From an uncultured Pseudomonadota bacterium (GTDB lineage: Bacteria; Pseudomonadota; Alphaproteobacteria; RF32; CAG-239), in contig CABUUO010000015.1 in the NCBI GenBank assembly GCA_902494875.1, positions 1-28,102 of the forward strand: DNA of 28,102 nt. Direction: 5' to 3'. Each line of letters opens with the position of its first letter. Position 1 is the first letter of the stretch. This document shows positions 1 through 6,445 of this stretch, in pieces. The notes beneath the pieces are model-generated. The model saw only the letters and a list, made by a program, of their open reading frames with translations, searched no databases and was not told the origin of the DNA. The position numbers and the translations under genes were made by a program.

Positions 1-97
1 ACGCCTTTGCCCGCTTCCAAACGTTGAACATATTTGACTGTCAGACGCGTCTGCCGGGCCAGATGTTCAACGCTGACTTCCCTTTCACGCCGCAAAC
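1..97. repeat. 97-bp terminal direct repeat, left copy
   Basis: Bases 1-97 are identical to bases 28006-28102. The repeat lies inside the coding sequence of a small XRE-type regulator, so it is not an attachment site or a recognisable mobile-element end. The simplest reading is an overlap of contig ends, meaning a circular permutation. A real duplicate of the gene is the alternative. Confidence 0.97.
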
Positions 98-167
98 GCT
101 CCAGTTCCTTGCCGATAAGTTTTCGGACTTCGTTAAAGCGCAGTTTATCCGTTATTTCTATTATCAT
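1..167 (-). CDS. XRE-family helix-turn-helix regulator, 5' part (cut by window edge)
   Basis: Reading leftwards from the ATG at 167-165, the protein starts MIIEITDKLRFNEVRK and continues to a helix-turn-helix: the residues around GKELERLRRE, VSVEHLARQT and VKYVQRLEAGKG match the Cro/CI-type (XRE) pattern of small regulators. A GGGAG Shine-Dalgarno sequence at 181-177 lies 9 bases before the ATG, which fixes the start. The frame is open to base 1. Its 3' part is at the other end of the window, and joining through the 97-bp overlap gives 78 codons plus a stop. The gene sits just downstream of a structured leader RNA with its own promoter and terminator. It could be an autoregulator controlled by attenuation (inference). 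The target is unknown. Confidence 0.8.
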   Translation of the reverse strand, partial: MIIEITDKLRFNEVRKLIGKELERLRREREVSVEHLARQTRLTVKYVQRLEAGKG

Positions 168-181
168 ATTTTCAAACTCCC

Positions 182-205
182 GTTTTGTTTGCACTAAAAC
201 AAAAC
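182..205 (-). promoter_or_regulatory. Hairpin between leader terminator and regulator ribosome binding site
   Basis: On the minus strand GTTTTGTTT (205-197) is followed by TAGTGC and then AAACAAAAC (190-182), a perfect 9-bp stem. Its 5' arm is the U-tract of the preceding terminator, and its 3' arm abuts the GGGAG ribosome binding site. It could link termination and translation of the regulator, but this is inference from pairing only. Confidence 0.5.
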
Positions 206-230
206 CGCCTTGAAAAAACATCAAGGCGGT
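196..230 (-). terminator. Rho-independent terminator of the leader RNA
   Basis: On the minus strand ACCGCCTTGA and TCAAGGCGGT (230-221 with 213-204) form a perfect 10-bp stem with a 7-base loop, followed by TTTGTTTT. It lies between the structured RNA and the regulator gene, so transcripts from the promoter at 373-400 should either stop here or read through into the regulator. Confidence 0.85.
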
Positions 231-366
231 GGAGCTGAAAAACTGTAACTACACAGTCACCCTTATTCGTCCGGCAAGCCGGCTTATATCGGATACTCCA
301 CCCCAAAGTGGATTATTTTTGTAGTTAAGATGTTTTTCAGACACCGCAGACCGTCTCCGACCTGCA
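204..366 (-). ncRNA. Structured leader RNA or small RNA, ~165 nt, unidentified
   Basis: A promoter-like pair at 373-400 predicts a start near 366. The minus-strand RNA then folds as follows. A first hairpin at 365-346 has an 8-bp stem including two G-U pairs and is capped by a GAGA (GNRA) tetraloop. A long closing stem comes next: GCGGTG with CACCGC, CTGAAAAAC (340-332) with GTTTTTCAG (243-235), and TAACTACA (327-320) with TGTAGTTA (253-246). Inside lie two small hairpins, CCAC/GTGG and CCGGC/GCCGG. GGTGGAG (302-296) can also pair with CTCCACC (234-228), which overlaps the 5' arm of the terminator, so alternative folds are possible. I do not recognise it as a known riboswitch. Length and long closing stem also allow a divergent 6S RNA. 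Confidence 0.6.
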
Positions 367-372
367 AAGCTT

Positions 373-400
373 ATTGTAGTGAAGAATGGTTAAATTACAA
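373..400 (-). promoter_or_regulatory. Sigma70-type promoter of the structured RNA
   Basis: On the minus strand TTGTAA (400-395) and TACAAT (378-373) are separated by 16 bases. The predicted start, 6-7 bases downstream, falls just before the first RNA hairpin. Agreement between promoter position and RNA structure supports both. Confidence 0.55.
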
Positions 401-439
401 TAAAATTTTCACCCCAAAAACAAGACATACTGCAAAACT

Positions 440-566
440 ATAAAAGCCGGAGAATGAGACTTATAGCGCGATTTAAGGAGTGAGAAAAATTTTAGCCGAC
501 ATAAACGTAGGTGAATTTTTCGAACCGACGATAAATTACGCTAGAAGGCCATTATACGGCTTTTAT
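440..566. repeat. Long imperfect palindrome, unit A of three
   Basis: The outer arms ATAAAAGCCG (440-449) and CGGCTTTTAT (557-566) are perfect inverted copies. Inner paired segments include GAAAAATT with AATTTTTC around a centre near 503 that carries the loop ATAAAC. The whole 127-bp unit can form one long interrupted hairpin. It shares the loop sequence, a GGCCAT motif before the right arm and the overall length with units B and C. No coding potential is seen. Positions 401-439, between this unit and the RNA promoter, show nothing recognisable. Confidence 0.75.
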
Positions 567-690
567 AAAAAAGGCGTTATATGTGCCTAACAGTAAGAAA
601 CAAAAGAAAATATGAGGGCGCGTACATAAACGTACGTAACCGAATATTTTACTTGCTGTTTCTGTACTGGGAGGCCATAGAACGATTTTT
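567..690. repeat. Long imperfect palindrome, unit B of three
   Basis: The left arm AAAAAAGGCGTTATATG (567-583) pairs imperfectly with CATAGAACGATTTTT (676-690). Inside, CAGTAAGAAACA pairs with TGTTTCTGTACTG, and AAAATAT with ATATTTT. The apical stem CGTAC/GTACG closes the loop ATAAAC near 627. The left arm shares the 13-base AAGGCGTTATATG with unit C, and the pre-arm motif GGCCATAGAACG is close to those of A and C. It directly abuts unit A. Confidence 0.75.
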
Positions 691-692
691 GC

Positions 693-818
693 AAACAAGG
701 CGTTATATGAGGTAGATTATAAGATTTTAGAGAGAAAGTACCGGAGCGTACACAGAAGTACGTGAGGACACTTTCTACTCGCGAAATCTGTATTAGATAC
801 CCATAGAACGCCTTGTTT
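693..818. repeat. Long imperfect palindrome, unit C of three
   Basis: Arms AAACAAGGCGTT (693-704) and AACGCCTTGTTT (807-818) are perfect over 12 bp, and the pairing continues with single mismatches as TATGAGGTA against TACCCATA. Inner pairs include AGATTT/AAATCT and GAAAGT/ACTTTC. The apical stem CGTAC/GTACG closes the loop ACAGAA near 754. The right arm ends on the first base of the lepA stop triplet, so the hairpin would form the start of the lepA 3' untranslated region and may protect or terminate that transcript (inference). Confidence 0.75.
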
Positions 819-2623
819 TAGTTGTCGCCGATGCGAAGTGCCTCTATAAACGCCGACTGGGGAACTTCGACCTTGCCGAACTGCCGCATCCGGAGTTTGC
901 CTTTTTTCTGCTTGTCCAACAATTTGCGCTTGCGAGTAACGTCGCCGCCGTAACATTTGGCCGTTACGTCTTTGCGCAGGGCGGAAATGGTTTCGCGCGC
1001 AACGACCCGGCCGCCGATGGCCGCCTGGATCGGAATTTTGAACAGATGTCTGGGAATTAAATCTTTCAGACGCTCGCATATCTGGCGGCCGCGGGCTTCG
1101 GCCTCGCCGCGGAAACACAAAAACGCCAGCGCGTCAACCGGTTCTTCGTTAATCAAAATCTGCACCTTGACCAAATCCGATTCATGATAGCCGATCAGCT
1201 CATAGTCAAAGCTTGCATAACCGCTGGTGATGGATTTCAACCGGTCATAAAAGTCAAACACAATTTCATTAAGCGGAATTTTGTAAACCACCATTGCCCG
1301 GCTGCCGGCATAAGTCAGTTCGACCTGCTCGCCGCGGCGTTCGGTGCAGAGTTTCAAAACCGAACCGAGATATTCGTCCGGCACCAGAATTGTCGCTTTG
1401 ACCCATGGCTCTTCAATTGACCTGATTTTGGTAACGTCGGGCATATCGGCCGGATTATGCAGCGTCATATCGGTGCCGTCAGTCAGATGAATCTTATAGG
1501 CCACGGACGGCGCTGTCGTAATCAGATCCAAATCAAACTCGCGGCTCAGACGCTCCTGAATGATTTCCATATGCAGAAGCCCCAGAAAGCCGCAGCGAAA
1601 ACCAAGTCCCAGCGCCGTAGAGTTTTCATTCTGATAATCGATGCTGGCGTCATTGAGCTTCAGCTTGGCCAAAGCGTCTTTCAAAGCCTCATACTGGCTG
1701 GAATCAACCGGAAAAATAGAACAGAAAACCACCGGAATCGATGGCTTAAATCCATGCAGAGGTTGCTCGCACGGACGTTTGTTGTCCGTAATTGTATCGC
1801 CGATATTGCAGTCGCTGACGCTCTTGATGCTGGCGGTAATGTAACCGACCTCGCCGGGATACAGTGCTTCGACCTCGGTCATCTTCGGCGAAAAAATTCC
1901 CACCCGGTCAACCAAATAGGTTGCATTGTTGCTCATCATCCGGATTTGGGTTTTCTTTTTCAAAACGCCGTCCTTAATCCGCACCAAAATCACCACGCCG
2001 AGATAAGAATCATACCAGCTGTCAATCAGCAAAGCTTTCAGCGGCGCTTCTTCGTCCCCGGTCGGCGCCGGCAGCCGCTGAACAACGGCTTCCAGCAAAT
2101 CGGGCACGCCCAGCCCCGTTTTGCCCGAAGTTTCCACCGCGTCCGAAGTATCAAGCCCGATGACGTCCTCAATCTGACGCTTGACCTTTTCCGGTTCGGC
2201 GGAAGGCAGGTCAATCTTATTTAAAACCGGAATGATTTCATGATTGTTGTCCAGCGCCAGATAAACGTTGGCCAGTGTCTGCGCTTCCACGCCCTGAGTA
2301 GCGTCCACCACCAAAATAGAACCTTCGCAGGAAGCCAGCGAACGCGACACTTCATAAGAGAAGTCCACATGTCCGGGCGTATCCATCAGGTTCAGCTGAT
2401 AGGTCTTGCCATCCTTGGCTTTATAGTTCAGCCGCACGGTCTGTGCTTTAATGGTAATGCCGCGTTCACGCTCAATATCCATTGAATCCAAAACCTGTTC
2501 GGTCATCTCGCGCTGCTGCAAACCGCCGCAATATTCGATAATGCGGTCCGCCAGCGTCGACTTGCCATGGTCAATATGCGCAATAATGGCGAAGTTTCTG
2601 ATCAAATCCAATTTAGATTCCAT
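818..2623 (-). CDS. lepA: Translation elongation factor 4 (LepA/EF4)
   Basis: LepA is a ribosome-binding GTPase related to EF-G that acts in translation and ribosome biogenesis at the membrane-cytoplasm interface. The 601-residue protein has the P-loop AHIDHGKST (residues 15-23), the DTPGHVDF switch II motif (81-88) and NKID (135-138). It ends with the LepA-specific basic C-terminal region KRKLLDKQKKGKLRMRQ. The family is normally about 600 residues. The frame stays open for 40 codons upstream, but MESKLDLIRNFAIIAHIDHG is the family's usual N-terminus, so I place the start at 2623. In many proteobacteria lepA precedes lepB; no signal peptidase gene follows here. Instead a hairpin repeat array follows the TAA stop. 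Confidence 0.98.
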   Translation of the reverse strand: MESKLDLIRNFAIIAHIDHGKSTLADRIIEYCGGLQQREMTEQVLDSMDIERERGITIKAQTVRLNYKAKDGKTYQLNLMDTPGHVDFSYEVSRSLASCEGSILVVDATQGVEAQTLANVYLALDNNHEIIPVLNKIDLPSAEPEKVKRQIEDVIGLDTSDAVETSGKTGLGVPDLLEAVVQRLPAPTGDEEAPLKALLIDSWYDSYLGVVILVRIKDGVLKKKTQIRMMSNNATYLVDRVGIFSPKMTEVEALYPGEVGYITASIKSVSDCNIGDTITDNKRPCEQPLHGFKPSIPVVFCSIFPVDSSQYEALKDALAKLKLNDASIDYQNENSTALGLGFRCGFLGLLHMEIIQERLSREFDLDLITTAPSVAYKIHLTDGTDMTLHNPADMPDVTKIRSIEEPWVKATILVPDEYLGSVLKLCTERRGEQVELTYAGSRAMVVYKIPLNEIVFDFYDRLKSITSGYASFDYELIGYHESDLVKVQILINEEPVDALAFLCFRGEAEARGRQICERLKDLIPRHLFKIPIQAAIGGRVVARETISALRKDVTAKCYGGDVTRKRKLLDKQKKGKLRMRQFGKVEVPQSAFIEALRIGDN

Positions 2624-2669
2624 TTGTATCAATCTTTCTGTTTCATAACTTTTGCAAAAATTCAGCTTC

Positions 2670-2698
2670 AAAATATATGAAAAAAAAATTATTCGCAA
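2670..2698 (-). promoter_or_regulatory. lepA: Candidate lepA promoter
   Basis: On the minus strand TTGCGA (2698-2693) and TATTTT (2675-2670) are separated by 17 bases, 47 bases before the lepA ATG. The AT-rich gap also has a weaker plus-strand candidate, TTCGCA (2692-2697) and TAAGAT (2716-2721) with an 18-base spacer, for the acetyltransferase gene. Confidence 0.45.
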
Positions 2699-2761
2699 TA
2701 TATTATTAACTGTGCTAAGATATATATCATTAAAAAAGGTCACGCTAGCGGGAGAAGGGTC

Positions 2762-3202
2762 ATGAAAAAAATGCTGGATATTGATTTTGGCTCAACAAGA
2801 TACGAACAGCTCGTGCAGTTGCGCTACAAAATTCTGTTGGAACCGCTGGGACTGAAATTTCTCGATCATCACCGCGCCAAAGAGGCCGGATACCTGCACA
2901 TCGGCTGCATTGAACAGTTGGATGACGCCCTCGTCGGCGGTCTGATGCTGGCGCCGGTAGACAACGAAACCATCCGTCTGATGCAGGTGGCGGTCGACAC
3001 CAAATATCAGGGTGAGGGCATCGGCCGTGAACTCGTAAAATATGCCGAAAAAAGAGCCAAAGCCGCCGGATATCACAAAATTGTCATGCATGCCATGCTC
3101 TCCGTCGTCAATTTTTACGAAAAAATGGGTTATGTCCAGGAAGGAGACATCTTTGAAGAAAGCGGCATTTCCTTTGCCAAAATGGTCAAAGATCTCAAAT
3201 AA
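2762..3202 (+). CDS. GNAT-family N-acetyltransferase
   Basis: The 146-residue protein has the compact GNAT fold expected of acetyl-CoA-dependent N-acetyltransferases. The acetyl-CoA-binding motif is seen as QVAVDTKYQGEGIGRELV, with the core QGEGIG at residues 83-88. The C-terminal NFYEKMGY (117-124) is the usual motif-B region. A ribosome binding site, GGAGAAGGG, precedes the ATG closely. The gene stands alone, divergent from lepA, and ends at its own terminator. The substrate cannot be told from sequence; it resembles small ElaA/YjcF-like acetyltransferases rather than RimI. Confidence 0.9.
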   Translation: MKKMLDIDFGSTRYEQLVQLRYKILLEPLGLKFLDHHRAKEAGYLHIGCIEQLDDALVGGLMLAPVDNETIRLMQVAVDTKYQGEGIGRELVKYAEKRAKAAGYHKIVMHAMLSVVNFYEKMGYVQEGDIFEESGISFAKMVKDLK

Positions 3203-3221
3203 GCACCCTGCCCGCAAAATC

Positions 3222-3247
3222 AAAGCCGCCTCAATGGCGGCTTTTTT
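3222..3247 (+). terminator. Terminator of the GNAT gene
   Basis: AAAGCCGCC (3222-3230), loop TCAAT, GGCGGCTTT (3236-3244) and a run of T. A perfect 9-bp stem 20 bases after the stop codon. Confidence 0.9.
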
Positions 3248-3284
3248 ATAAAAGCAAAACACTCGTTTTGAGCAAACCCGCCTT

Positions 3285-3491
3285 TTAGATGAGCTTTATA
3301 CCCGTGGCGGCCGGTTTTCCGTCCCGGTCGTTATACAGTTCATAGTTCACGAGCTGTCCGTCGAACAAACGGCGCAGACCGCTTTTTTCCAATTGGGTCA
3401 CATGAACGAAAATGTCTTTTTCGCCGCTTTCCGGCTGAATAAAACCATAGCCTTTTTTGGTGTTAAACCATTTGACAGTACCTTTTAACAT
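3285..3491 (-). CDS. cspA: Cold-shock domain protein (CspA family)
   Basis: The 68-residue protein is a single cold-shock domain, a small OB-fold that binds single-stranded RNA or DNA and acts as an RNA chaperone. The RNP-1 motif is seen as KGYGFIQ and RNP-2 as IFVHV; the N-terminus MLKGTVKWFNTKKGYGFI is the family signature. Length matches the usual 65-70 residues. An AAGGGA ribosome binding site lies 9 bases upstream. The leader contains sequences that can pair with the ribosome binding site (see the separate entry). The gene is downstream of ettA but separated by a strong terminator, so it is likely transcribed on its own. Confidence 0.97.
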   Translation of the reverse strand: MLKGTVKWFNTKKGYGFIQPESGEKDIFVHVTQLEKSGLRRLFDGQLVNYELYNDRDGKPAATGIKLI

Positions 3492-3496
3492 AGATC

Positions 3497-3571
3497 AAAT
3501 CCCTTTATGTTTGTTGTCGTTTAGTAAAATTATTACAGCAATGACTCATATAGTCGGCATCATTGGGATTT
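3497..3571 (-). promoter_or_regulatory. Possible RNA switch in the cold-shock gene leader
   Basis: On the minus strand AAATCCC (3571-3565) is the exact complement of GGGATTT (3503-3497), which contains the end of the ribosome binding site. Between them GACTATATGAGTC (3555-3543) forms a second small hairpin. If the transcript starts upstream of 3571, translation could depend on melting or refolding of this stem, as known for cspA leaders. I could not locate the promoter with confidence. Confidence 0.35.
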
Positions 3572-3585
3572 AAAGTAGTTTTCAA

Positions 3586-3616
3586 TAAAAAAACACTCCC
3601 GGCTCAGCGGGAGTGT
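3586..3616 (-). terminator. Terminator of ettA
   Basis: On the minus strand ACACTCCCG (3616-3608), a 6-base loop, CGGGAGTGT (3601-3593) and then a T-run. A perfect 9-bp stem starting 16 bases after the ettA stop. Confidence 0.92.
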
Positions 3617-3631
3617 CCTTACCAAACGCCG

Positions 3632-5311
3632 TCAGCGTTCAAGTTTTTTGTAGCGCATGCGGTGCGGATCGCAGGCATCGTCGCCCAGACGGCGGCGCTT
3701 GTCTTTTTCATATTCTTCAAAGTTTCCTTCAAACCATTCGACATGGCCGTCGCCCTCATAGGCTAGAATATGAGTAGCCAGACGATCCAAAAACCAGCGG
3801 TCGTGCGAGGTTACCAATACGCAGCCCGGATAGTTCATGATTCCCTCTTCCAGCGAACGCAGCGTATCGACGTCCAAATCGTTGGTCGGTTCGTCAAGCA
3901 AAATCACGTTGCCGCCCTTTTTGAGCATTTTGGCCATATGCACGCGATTGCGCTCGCCGCCCGAAAGCTGCCCGACTTTCTTTTGCTGGTCGCCGCCCTT
4001 GAAGTTAAACTGGCCGACATATGCACGGGATGGTATGGTTTTCTTGCCCAGCTCAATCATATCCAGACCATCCGAAATTTCCTCCCAGACGTTTTTGTCG
4101 GGATTCAGATTGTCGCGGGACTGGTCCACATATCCCAGTTCTACTGTATCGCCGATTCTGATGGTGCCGGAATCAGGCTGCTCCTGTCCGGTAATCATCC
4201 GGAACAAAGTGGTTTTGCCGGCACCGTTCGGACCGATGATTCCGACAATCGCGCCTTTCGGAATCTTAAACGAAAGGTTGTCAATCAGCACCCGGTCGCC
4301 GTATGCCTTGGAAATCCCCGTCGCCTCGATTACCAGATCGCCCAGACGCTCGTTCATCGGAATATTGATATGCGCCTGCGAAATACCCTCCTTGGCCGTT
4401 TGCGACAACAACTCGTCATAAGCGTTGATACGCGCCTTAGACTTGGCCTGACGGGCCTTCGGATTTTTCTGAATCCATTCCAGCTCGCGAGCCAACGTTT
4501 TCTGGCGGGCGCTTTCCTCTCTGGATTCCTGCTCCAGACGTTTCTGTTTCTGCTCCAGCCAGGAAGAATAGTTCCCCTCATAAGGAATGCCCTGCCCTCT
4601 GTCCAGTTCCAAAATCCAGCCGGTGACATTGTCCAGAAAATAACGGTCGTGGGTAACCATAACCACCGTGCCGGCATATTCTTTCAGATACTTTTCCAGC
4701 CATGCAACCGATTCGGCGTCCAGATGGTTGGTCGGCTCGTCCAAAAGCAGCATATCCGGCTTTTGCAACAGCAAACGGCACAGGGCCACGCGGCGCTTTT
4801 CTCCACCGGAAAGCTTGGTTACGTCGGCGTCAGACGGCGGACAGCGCAAAGCGTCCATCGCGATTTCTATCGTGCGTTCCAGATCCCAGCCGTTGCAGGC
4901 GTCGATTTTTTCCTGAAGTTCGGCCTGCTCATTAATCAGCGCGTCCATTTCTTCGTCGCTCATCGGCTCGGCAAACTTCATCGAAACTTCTTCAAAGCGC
5001 TTCAACAGGTCGCGGGTTTCGCCCAGACCATCCATAATGTTTTCCATTACGTTTTTGGAAGGATCCAGCTTTGGTTCCTGCTCCAGATAACCGACCTTGA
5101 CGCCGTCAGCCGCCCAGGCTTCGCCGTTAAAATCCTTGTCAACACCGGCCATAATCTTCAACAGCGTAGATTTGCCGGCGCCGTTCACACCCAGCACGCC
5201 GATTTTGGCTCCGGGCAGAAATGAAAGCGTAATTCCCTTGAACAGCTCTCTGCCGCCGGGAAAAACTTTGGTTAAGTTCTGCATCACATAAACATATTGA
5301 TAAGCAGCCAT
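3632..5311 (-). CDS. ettA: Energy-dependent translational throttle protein EttA (ABC-F ATPase)
   Basis: EttA is a soluble ABC-F ATPase that binds the ribosomal E site and gates entry into the elongation cycle according to ATP/ADP level. The 559-residue protein has two ATPase domains. The first has Walker A GVNGAGKST (residues 41-49), signature LSGGEKRR and Walker B LLLDEPTNHLD. The second has GPNGAGKTT, LSGGERNR and VILLDEPTNDLD. There are no membrane segments. Length and the N-terminus YQYVYVMQNLTKVFPGG match EttA rather than Uup or ABCF resistance proteins. A GGAG ribosome binding site precedes the ATG and a promoter is visible upstream. It is a single-gene unit with its own terminator. Confidence 0.97.
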   Translation of the reverse strand: MAAYQYVYVMQNLTKVFPGGRELFKGITLSFLPGAKIGVLGVNGAGKSTLLKIMAGVDKDFNGEAWAADGVKVGYLEQEPKLDPSKNVMENIMDGLGETRDLLKRFEEVSMKFAEPMSDEEMDALINEQAELQEKIDACNGWDLERTIEIAMDALRCPPSDADVTKLSGGEKRRVALCRLLLQKPDMLLLDEPTNHLDAESVAWLEKYLKEYAGTVVMVTHDRYFLDNVTGWILELDRGQGIPYEGNYSSWLEQKQKRLEQESREESARQKTLARELEWIQKNPKARQAKSKARINAYDELLSQTAKEGISQAHINIPMNERLGDLVIEATGISKAYGDRVLIDNLSFKIPKGAIVGIIGPNGAGKTTLFRMITGQEQPDSGTIRIGDTVELGYVDQSRDNLNPDKNVWEEISDGLDMIELGKKTIPSRAYVGQFNFKGGDQQKKVGQLSGGERNRVHMAKMLKKGGNVILLDEPTNDLDVDTLRSLEEGIMNYPGCVLVTSHDRWFLDRLATHILAYEGDGHVEWFEGNFEEYEKDKRRRLGDDACDPHRMRYKKLER

Positions 5312-5348
5312 ACTGATACGTCTCCATAAAAAAGTTAGCTTGGCGCCT

Positions 5349-5376
5349 AGTATACAGGCAAATATAAATTATGCAA
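5349..5376 (-). promoter_or_regulatory. ettA: ettA promoter
   Basis: On the minus strand TTGCAT (5376-5371) and TATACT (5354-5349) are 16 bases apart, about 38 bases upstream of the start codon. Confidence 0.65.
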
Positions 5377-5394
5377 GCCGGGAAATCCGCCGTT

Positions 5395-6027
5395 TCAGTA
5401 ACGCGATTTGCGACGGGAGATATGCTTGATTGCAGATTCGGAAACTGCCGCCTCTTCCGCCGGAGCCGGCGTCATAACCTGCGGAACATAAGCATTGTTA
5501 ACCGCCTGCCGATTCGGAACTGCGACTTTCTGCCCTTGTTGCAGAGCCTGTTTGCGCACTTTGTTGGTACTGCCTTCGTAAATGGCCTTCAGATTGGCAG
5601 TCAGCTTTTCGTCGCGGCGGTAAATTTTGGACGCGTCATAGGGCATCCGCGGCGTAATAATCTGCCCGTCGGGCATCTTCAGCGTCCCGTCTTCATACAG
5701 CGTAATGTTGAAGATGTCCTGACTGTCAAACCGCTGGACCGTCTCTCCGCAAAGGAAACCGGCGTCCATCTGCTTGGAAAGATAAGTGTCAGCCTTTGCT
5801 TCGGTGTAGGCATAAACGCCCTTTTGCAGCATGGCGTTGTTCGGCGCCTTGGTCAGCATAATGGCGCGCGCCAGCATCTCAAACTGGTCATATTTGGAAG
5901 CGCCGCAGGCCAATCCCTGTCCGGCGACGGCACCCAGCGCTTTCATCTCCTCCAGATACGGCATCTGCGCCCCGGCGGCGGACGCCCACAAACACATAAG
6001 CACAATCAGACCTGTTCTTTTTATCAT
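5395..6027 (-). CDS. Exported protein of unknown function
   Basis: I do not recognise the family. The 210-residue protein begins with a clear signal peptide: MIKR, a hydrophobic stretch, and an AGA-QM cleavage site near residue 20. The mature part is soluble, with two widely spaced cysteines (GLACGAS and GFLCGET) that could form a periplasmic disulfide. The Ala- and Pro-rich tail from about residue 175 looks disordered and ends in a basic RRKSRY. An AAGGAGAG ribosome binding site lies about 12 bases before the ATG. It lies upstream of ettA in the same direction, but ettA has its own promoter. A periplasmic role is inferred from the signal peptide only. Confidence 0.85.
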   Translation of the reverse strand: MIKRTGLIVLMCLWASAAGAQMPYLEEMKALGAVAGQGLACGASKYDQFEMLARAIMLTKAPNNAMLQKGVYAYTEAKADTYLSKQMDAGFLCGETVQRFDSQDIFNITLYEDGTLKMPDGQIITPRMPYDASKIYRRDEKLTANLKAIYEGSTNKVRKQALQQGQKVAVPNRQAVNNAYVPQVMTPAPAEEAAVSESAIKHISRRKSRY

Positions 6028-6128
6028 CAGAAAACATCTCTCCTTCTTTTTATACCGACAGCCTATAGAAAAATGCGCTTAAATGCAAAAGTAATCTTAC
6101 TTTTTTACCGGACTTGTGCAAATTAGGG

Positions 6129-6157
6129 TTGACAAAGCGGAAGTTTTATCATAAGTT
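6129..6157 (+). promoter_or_regulatory. rpmJ: rpmJ promoter
   Basis: A consensus TTGACA (6129-6134) is followed after 17 bases by TAAGTT (6152-6157), about 30 bases upstream of the rpmJ start. The strong -35 box fits a ribosomal protein gene. Confidence 0.65.
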
Positions 6158-6187
6158 GCGGTCAACTATTTATGAAAAGGAAGAAAA

Positions 6188-6313
6188 ATGAAAGTTTACA
6201 GCTCATTGAAAACTAAGAAAGTACGCGACAAGAACTGCAAAATCGTTCGCCGCAAAGGCCGCGTATACGTTATCAATAAAAAGAACCCGAAACTCAAGGC
6301 TCGTCAGGGATAA
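6188..6313 (+). CDS. rpmJ: 50S ribosomal protein L36
   Basis: A 41-residue, strongly basic protein starting MKVYSSLKTKKVRD and ending NKKNPKLKARQG. This is the signature of the longer L36 type found in alphaproteobacteria and as the second L36 in others. The zinc-binding cysteines of the classic type are missing; only one Cys remains (residue 18), so this is the C-minus form that does not bind zinc. L36 is a late-assembling protein of the large ribosomal subunit. It has its own promoter, an AAGGAA ribosome binding site and a terminator, so it is a single-gene unit. Confidence 0.97.
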   Translation: MKVYSSLKTKKVRDKNCKIVRRKGRVYVINKKNPKLKARQG

Positions 6314-6343
6314 TTTTATTGAACATTAAAACAGTTGAAAACT

Positions 6344-6373
6344 AAAACCCGCCGTTTTTAAGCGGGTTTTTTT
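6344..6373 (+). terminator. Terminator of rpmJ
   Basis: AAAACCCGC (6344-6352), a 9-base loop, GCGGGTTTT (6362-6370) and a T-run. Confidence 0.9.
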
Positions 6374-6390
6374 ATTGCGACATTCCCTCA

Positions 6391-6426
6391 AAAAAAACAC
6401 GCTTAACCTTTCGGTTAAACGTGTTT
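6391..6426 (-). terminator. Terminator of pyk
   Basis: On the minus strand AAACACGTTTAACC (6426-6413), the tetraloop GAAA and GGTTAAGCGTGTTT (6408-6395) form a 14-bp stem with one G-U pair, then a run of T. It starts 19 bases after the pyk stop and faces the rpmJ terminator. Confidence 0.9.
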
Positions 6427-6445
6427 TTAACTTTAAGCCCGACCG

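Noticed and set aside
1..97. Phage or integrative-element attachment site
   Set aside because: The repeat lies inside a coding gene, is not at a tRNA, and there is no integrase or other mobile-element gene anywhere in the window.
440..818. CRISPR array
   Set aside because: The three units are ~125 bp, each self-complementary along its length and directly adjacent, with no spacers and no cas genes.
717..1118. A 133-codon open frame over the lepA end and hairpin unit C
   Set aside because: It overlaps lepA in another frame and its end runs through the palindromic repeat. The Arg- and Pro-rich composition is not that of a real protein.
2624..2743. A 40-codon N-terminal extension of LepA reaching 2743
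   Set aside because: The extension has no similarity to the family N-terminus, crosses the likely lepA promoter and is AT-rich intergenic in character. The ATG at 2623 gives the expected protein.
3770..5224. A 484-codon open frame antisense to ettA
   Set aside because: It is a shadow of the codon pattern of ettA, which is a certain gene. It has no ribosome binding site and no recognisable domain.
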